Positions 62,355-64,000 of a DNA stretch of 64,000 nucleotides are shown here, piece by piece. How positions within the stretch are numbered: position 1 is the stretch's first letter; each line of letters opens with the position of its first letter. Position numbers and translations under genes: made by a program. The notes beneath the pieces were generated by a model that saw only the letters and a list, made by a program, of their open reading frames with translations, searched no databases and was not told the origin of the DNA. Origin of the DNA: Lachnospiraceae bacterium (GTDB lineage: Bacteria; Bacillota; Clostridia; Lachnospirales; Lachnospiraceae); the NCBI GenBank assembly GCA_017518735.1, contig JAFWTY010000003.1, positions 1 to 64,000 of the forward strand, given 5' to 3'.

Positions 62355-64000
62355 TTATTCGATATTGTATTTTACTTTCTTCTCTTCGCTCAATACCGAA
62401 TTCGGGAATTCTTCCTTCGCTTCGATAATCAGTCCGAGATAGTTGCGATAAGGCATTTTTACAAGAGTTTTGCCGTCTCTGGTGATGAAGGACTGGTCCT
62501 TTTTGCTATATACAAAACAGCCGGGAACGTAAGCTAATACACCATAGTCTTCGGTGCTTACCAGGTACATATCGTAACCGTTGTAGAAGGCCATCATATG
62601 ATTATCTTCATCGGCAACTGTGTACTGAATCTGATAAGAAGCACTGAAATTATTGACGTAAGTGTTGCTTTCAATGTCATAGAAAGAAACGCTGTTATCA
62701 TCACGTTGCAGAATCAGCTTCGTGGAATCCGCCGTAAAGCCGAAGTAGAAATTGTAGGCGATTCCGAAAGGAATCTCGGCAGCTACGGAATTGTCCGAGG
62801 TAAGGAACAGCCTTAAATATCCGTCGTTGCAGCAGAGAGCATAGTATTTTCCGTCTCCGGAAAAATCAAAAAATCTGGAAGAATTGACAAGCGAGGTGGG
62901 CAGATAGGAAACGGTGGTCTCGCTCGCGGATTCAATGTCCAGGATATGGAAGGTTTCGCCCTTCATAGTGTTGTACAATACTTTCTTTCCGTCGGAAGAA
63001 ATTGCACAACCACCGATGGAATCGTTTTCCTCGTTCGCTTCATAAGCAAGAAGTAGTTTTCCTTCGGTCAGATCAAAAGCATATACCGTCTTGTAAGCAT
63101 GCATAACACAATACTCACCGTCTCTTGCGAAGGAGACACCGTTTATTCCGGTGGAAGGAGTGATACCATAATCGGAAAGTACATAGGTGGTTACTTCTTC
63201 TTTGATGGGATCGATTTTCGCAATCTGTTTGGATGTAGCAATGTAAAAGGCATTCTCCTGAAGAGATGTATAACAAATGCCGTTTTCTGCCTGATAGGAA
63301 TAGAGGAGATTTCCTTCTCCGTCAAAGAAGTCAAAAACGTTATAAGTATCCACATCTCTTAATACATAATAGTCTCCGGACGGAGATACTCCGATAGGAA
63401 GGTAGGACTTCTCCAAGGTGGTCAGTCTTTCCGCGTTTTTGCAAGGATGCTTTGACATAACATGGATTTCCGTAGAGGAGTAGGGCAGGAAAAGAAAGGC
63501 ATTTTCCTTTGTACTTGCATAGAATTCATGGATTGACGTTTCGGTCTGGATGGAATATTCCGAATAGACCATACCACTGGAAAGATCCACGTTTACAATT
63601 TCTCCGTCTAATGTTGATAAATAAGAAAAATTGGAATTCGGATAAAGAAACATTCCGGAAACAAGGGAAGGAAGGAAGGAACTGCTTCGGATTTCCGCAC
63701 TTTCCTCATCAATTGCAAAAAGCTGGGACTGGAAGGCTAACACGATTTCACTGTCGCCATCGGCAGTATAAAAATGACTGCCTAATTCATAGGTTATGCT
63801 ATATGCGTTAATGATGTCGGTACTTAAGTCCTTGGACCAAAGAAGAGATCCGTCGGTGGAATACAGATCAATGAAAACACGGTTCCATCCGTCTGCGAGA
63901 TGATCGGTATTGCTGCAAAGAAGAGCAATATTTCCCTTTGCCGTATAGCTAAGTTCCAGGATAGCGGCATCTTTGGGATAGATATCCTTTATCGTATCCG
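62355..64000 (-). CDS. WD40/propeller-like protein, 5' end outside window
   Basis: The frame is open to the last base, so the N-terminus is not visible; about 548 codons are seen. Seven or more short repeats contain patterns such as GVSPSGDYYVLRD, SFARDGEYCVMHA, AISSDGKKVLYN and DFSGDGKYYALC, typical of propeller blades with a turn GDGKY. No membrane segment is seen in this part. It ends with EEKKVKYNIE. Possible partner or sensor function; the missing N-terminus may contain a signal or an enzymatic domain. Confidence 0.75.
   Translation of the reverse strand, partial: DTIKDIYPKDAAILELSYTAKGNIALLCSNTDHLADGWNRVFIDLYSTDGSLLWSKDLSTDIINAYSITYELGSHFYTADGDSEIVLAFQSQLFAIDEESAEIRSSSFLPSLVSGMFLYPNSNFSYLSTLDGEIVNVDLSSGMVYSEYSIQTETSIHEFYASTKENAFLFLPYSSTEIHVMSKHPCKNAERLTTLEKSYLPIGVSPSGDYYVLRDVDTYNVFDFFDGEGNLLYSYQAENGICYTSLQENAFYIATSKQIAKIDPIKEEVTTYVLSDYGITPSTGINGVSFARDGEYCVMHAYKTVYAFDLTEGKLLLAYEANEENDSIGGCAISSDGKKVLYNTMKGETFHILDIESASETTVSYLPTSLVNSSRFFDFSGDGKYYALCCNDGYLRLFLTSDNSVAAEIPFGIAYNFYFGFTADSTKLILQRDDNSVSFYDIESNTYVNNFSASYQIQYTVADEDNHMMAFYNGYDMYLVSTEDYGVLAYVPGCFVYSKKDQSFITRDGKTLVKMPYRNYLGLIIEAKEEFPNSVLSEEKKVKYNIE

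Overview
The window looks like a chromosomal segment of a fibre-degrading member of the Lachnospiraceae (Clostridia), of the Butyrivibrio or Pseudobutyrivibrio type. This is inferred from the paired glgC-glgD genes, the eukaryote-like IleS, the Agr-type peptide signalling locus, the GH9 cellulase with CBM3 modules, the Gram-positive primosome genes (dnaD, dnaC/dnaI-like) and moderate GC with strong AAGGAGG-type ribosome binding sites. No rRNA, CRISPR array, transposase or phage gene was seen.

Layout. 1-1329: C-terminal end of a large RTX repeat protein, cut by the window edge. 1431-9495: an accessory segment bounded by two 34-bp elements in inverted orientation (30/34 identical). It holds two AT-rich convergent genes for nucleotide-hydrolase/TIR-like Rossmann proteins, which share an 18-bp palindrome exactly 21 bp upstream of each start codon; an agrD-agrB-agrA-agrC quorum-sensing operon whose signal peptide has no cysteine; a lipoprotein with a solute-binding domain; and a small secreted protein. 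9684-14905: an XRE regulator, then a thioesterase, an rRNA methyltransferase, argC, an acyltransferase and a lipid kinase. 14961-24259: a membrane-anchored GH9 cellulase, a membrane protein with a degenerate C39-like domain, pncB, and a Ser/Thr kinase with a long Q/N/M-rich repeat tail. 24265-33369: GNAT, ileS, a glycogen phosphorylase carrying a histone-H1-like tail, and an aconitase. 33420-36490: a gene-poor accessory stretch with a sugar acetyltransferase, small ORFs, a c-di-GMP-I riboswitch without an obvious target, a HicAB toxin-antitoxin and a candidate structured RNA. 36491-41518 (minus): murC, a DnaA-box cluster, then dnaD-dnaC-prs-DUF951. 41988-44380: glgC-glgD. 44587-50743: a 1275-residue coiled-coil protein and an ABC exporter pair. 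50916-62112: pth, mfd, a SleB-like hydrolase, asnS-asnA, lspA, an amidohydrolase, an HD hydrolase and a small alarmone synthetase. 62142-62230: tRNA-Ser(CGA). 62355-end: a beta-propeller protein cut by the window edge.

How the parts fit. Much is housekeeping: translation (ileS, asnS, pth, rsmF-like, tRNA), replication and repair (dnaD/dnaC, mfd), cell wall (murC, lspA, SleB-like) and glycogen metabolism (glgC, glgD, glgP). The accessory content lies at 1-9.5 kb and 33.4-36.5 kb. The most novel candidates are: (i) the two co-regulated Rossmann-effector genes beside the agr locus; (ii) a conserved promoter-like element shared by that module, agrD and a small secreted protein; (iii) the cysteine-less AgrD; (iv) the lysine/alanine histone-like tail on glycogen phosphorylase; (v) an lspA acidic tail interrupted by an amber codon although the frame stays open to an ATGA overlap with the next gene; and (vi) a DnaA-box cluster with two tandem pairs exactly 100 bp apart upstream of the dnaD-dnaC operon.
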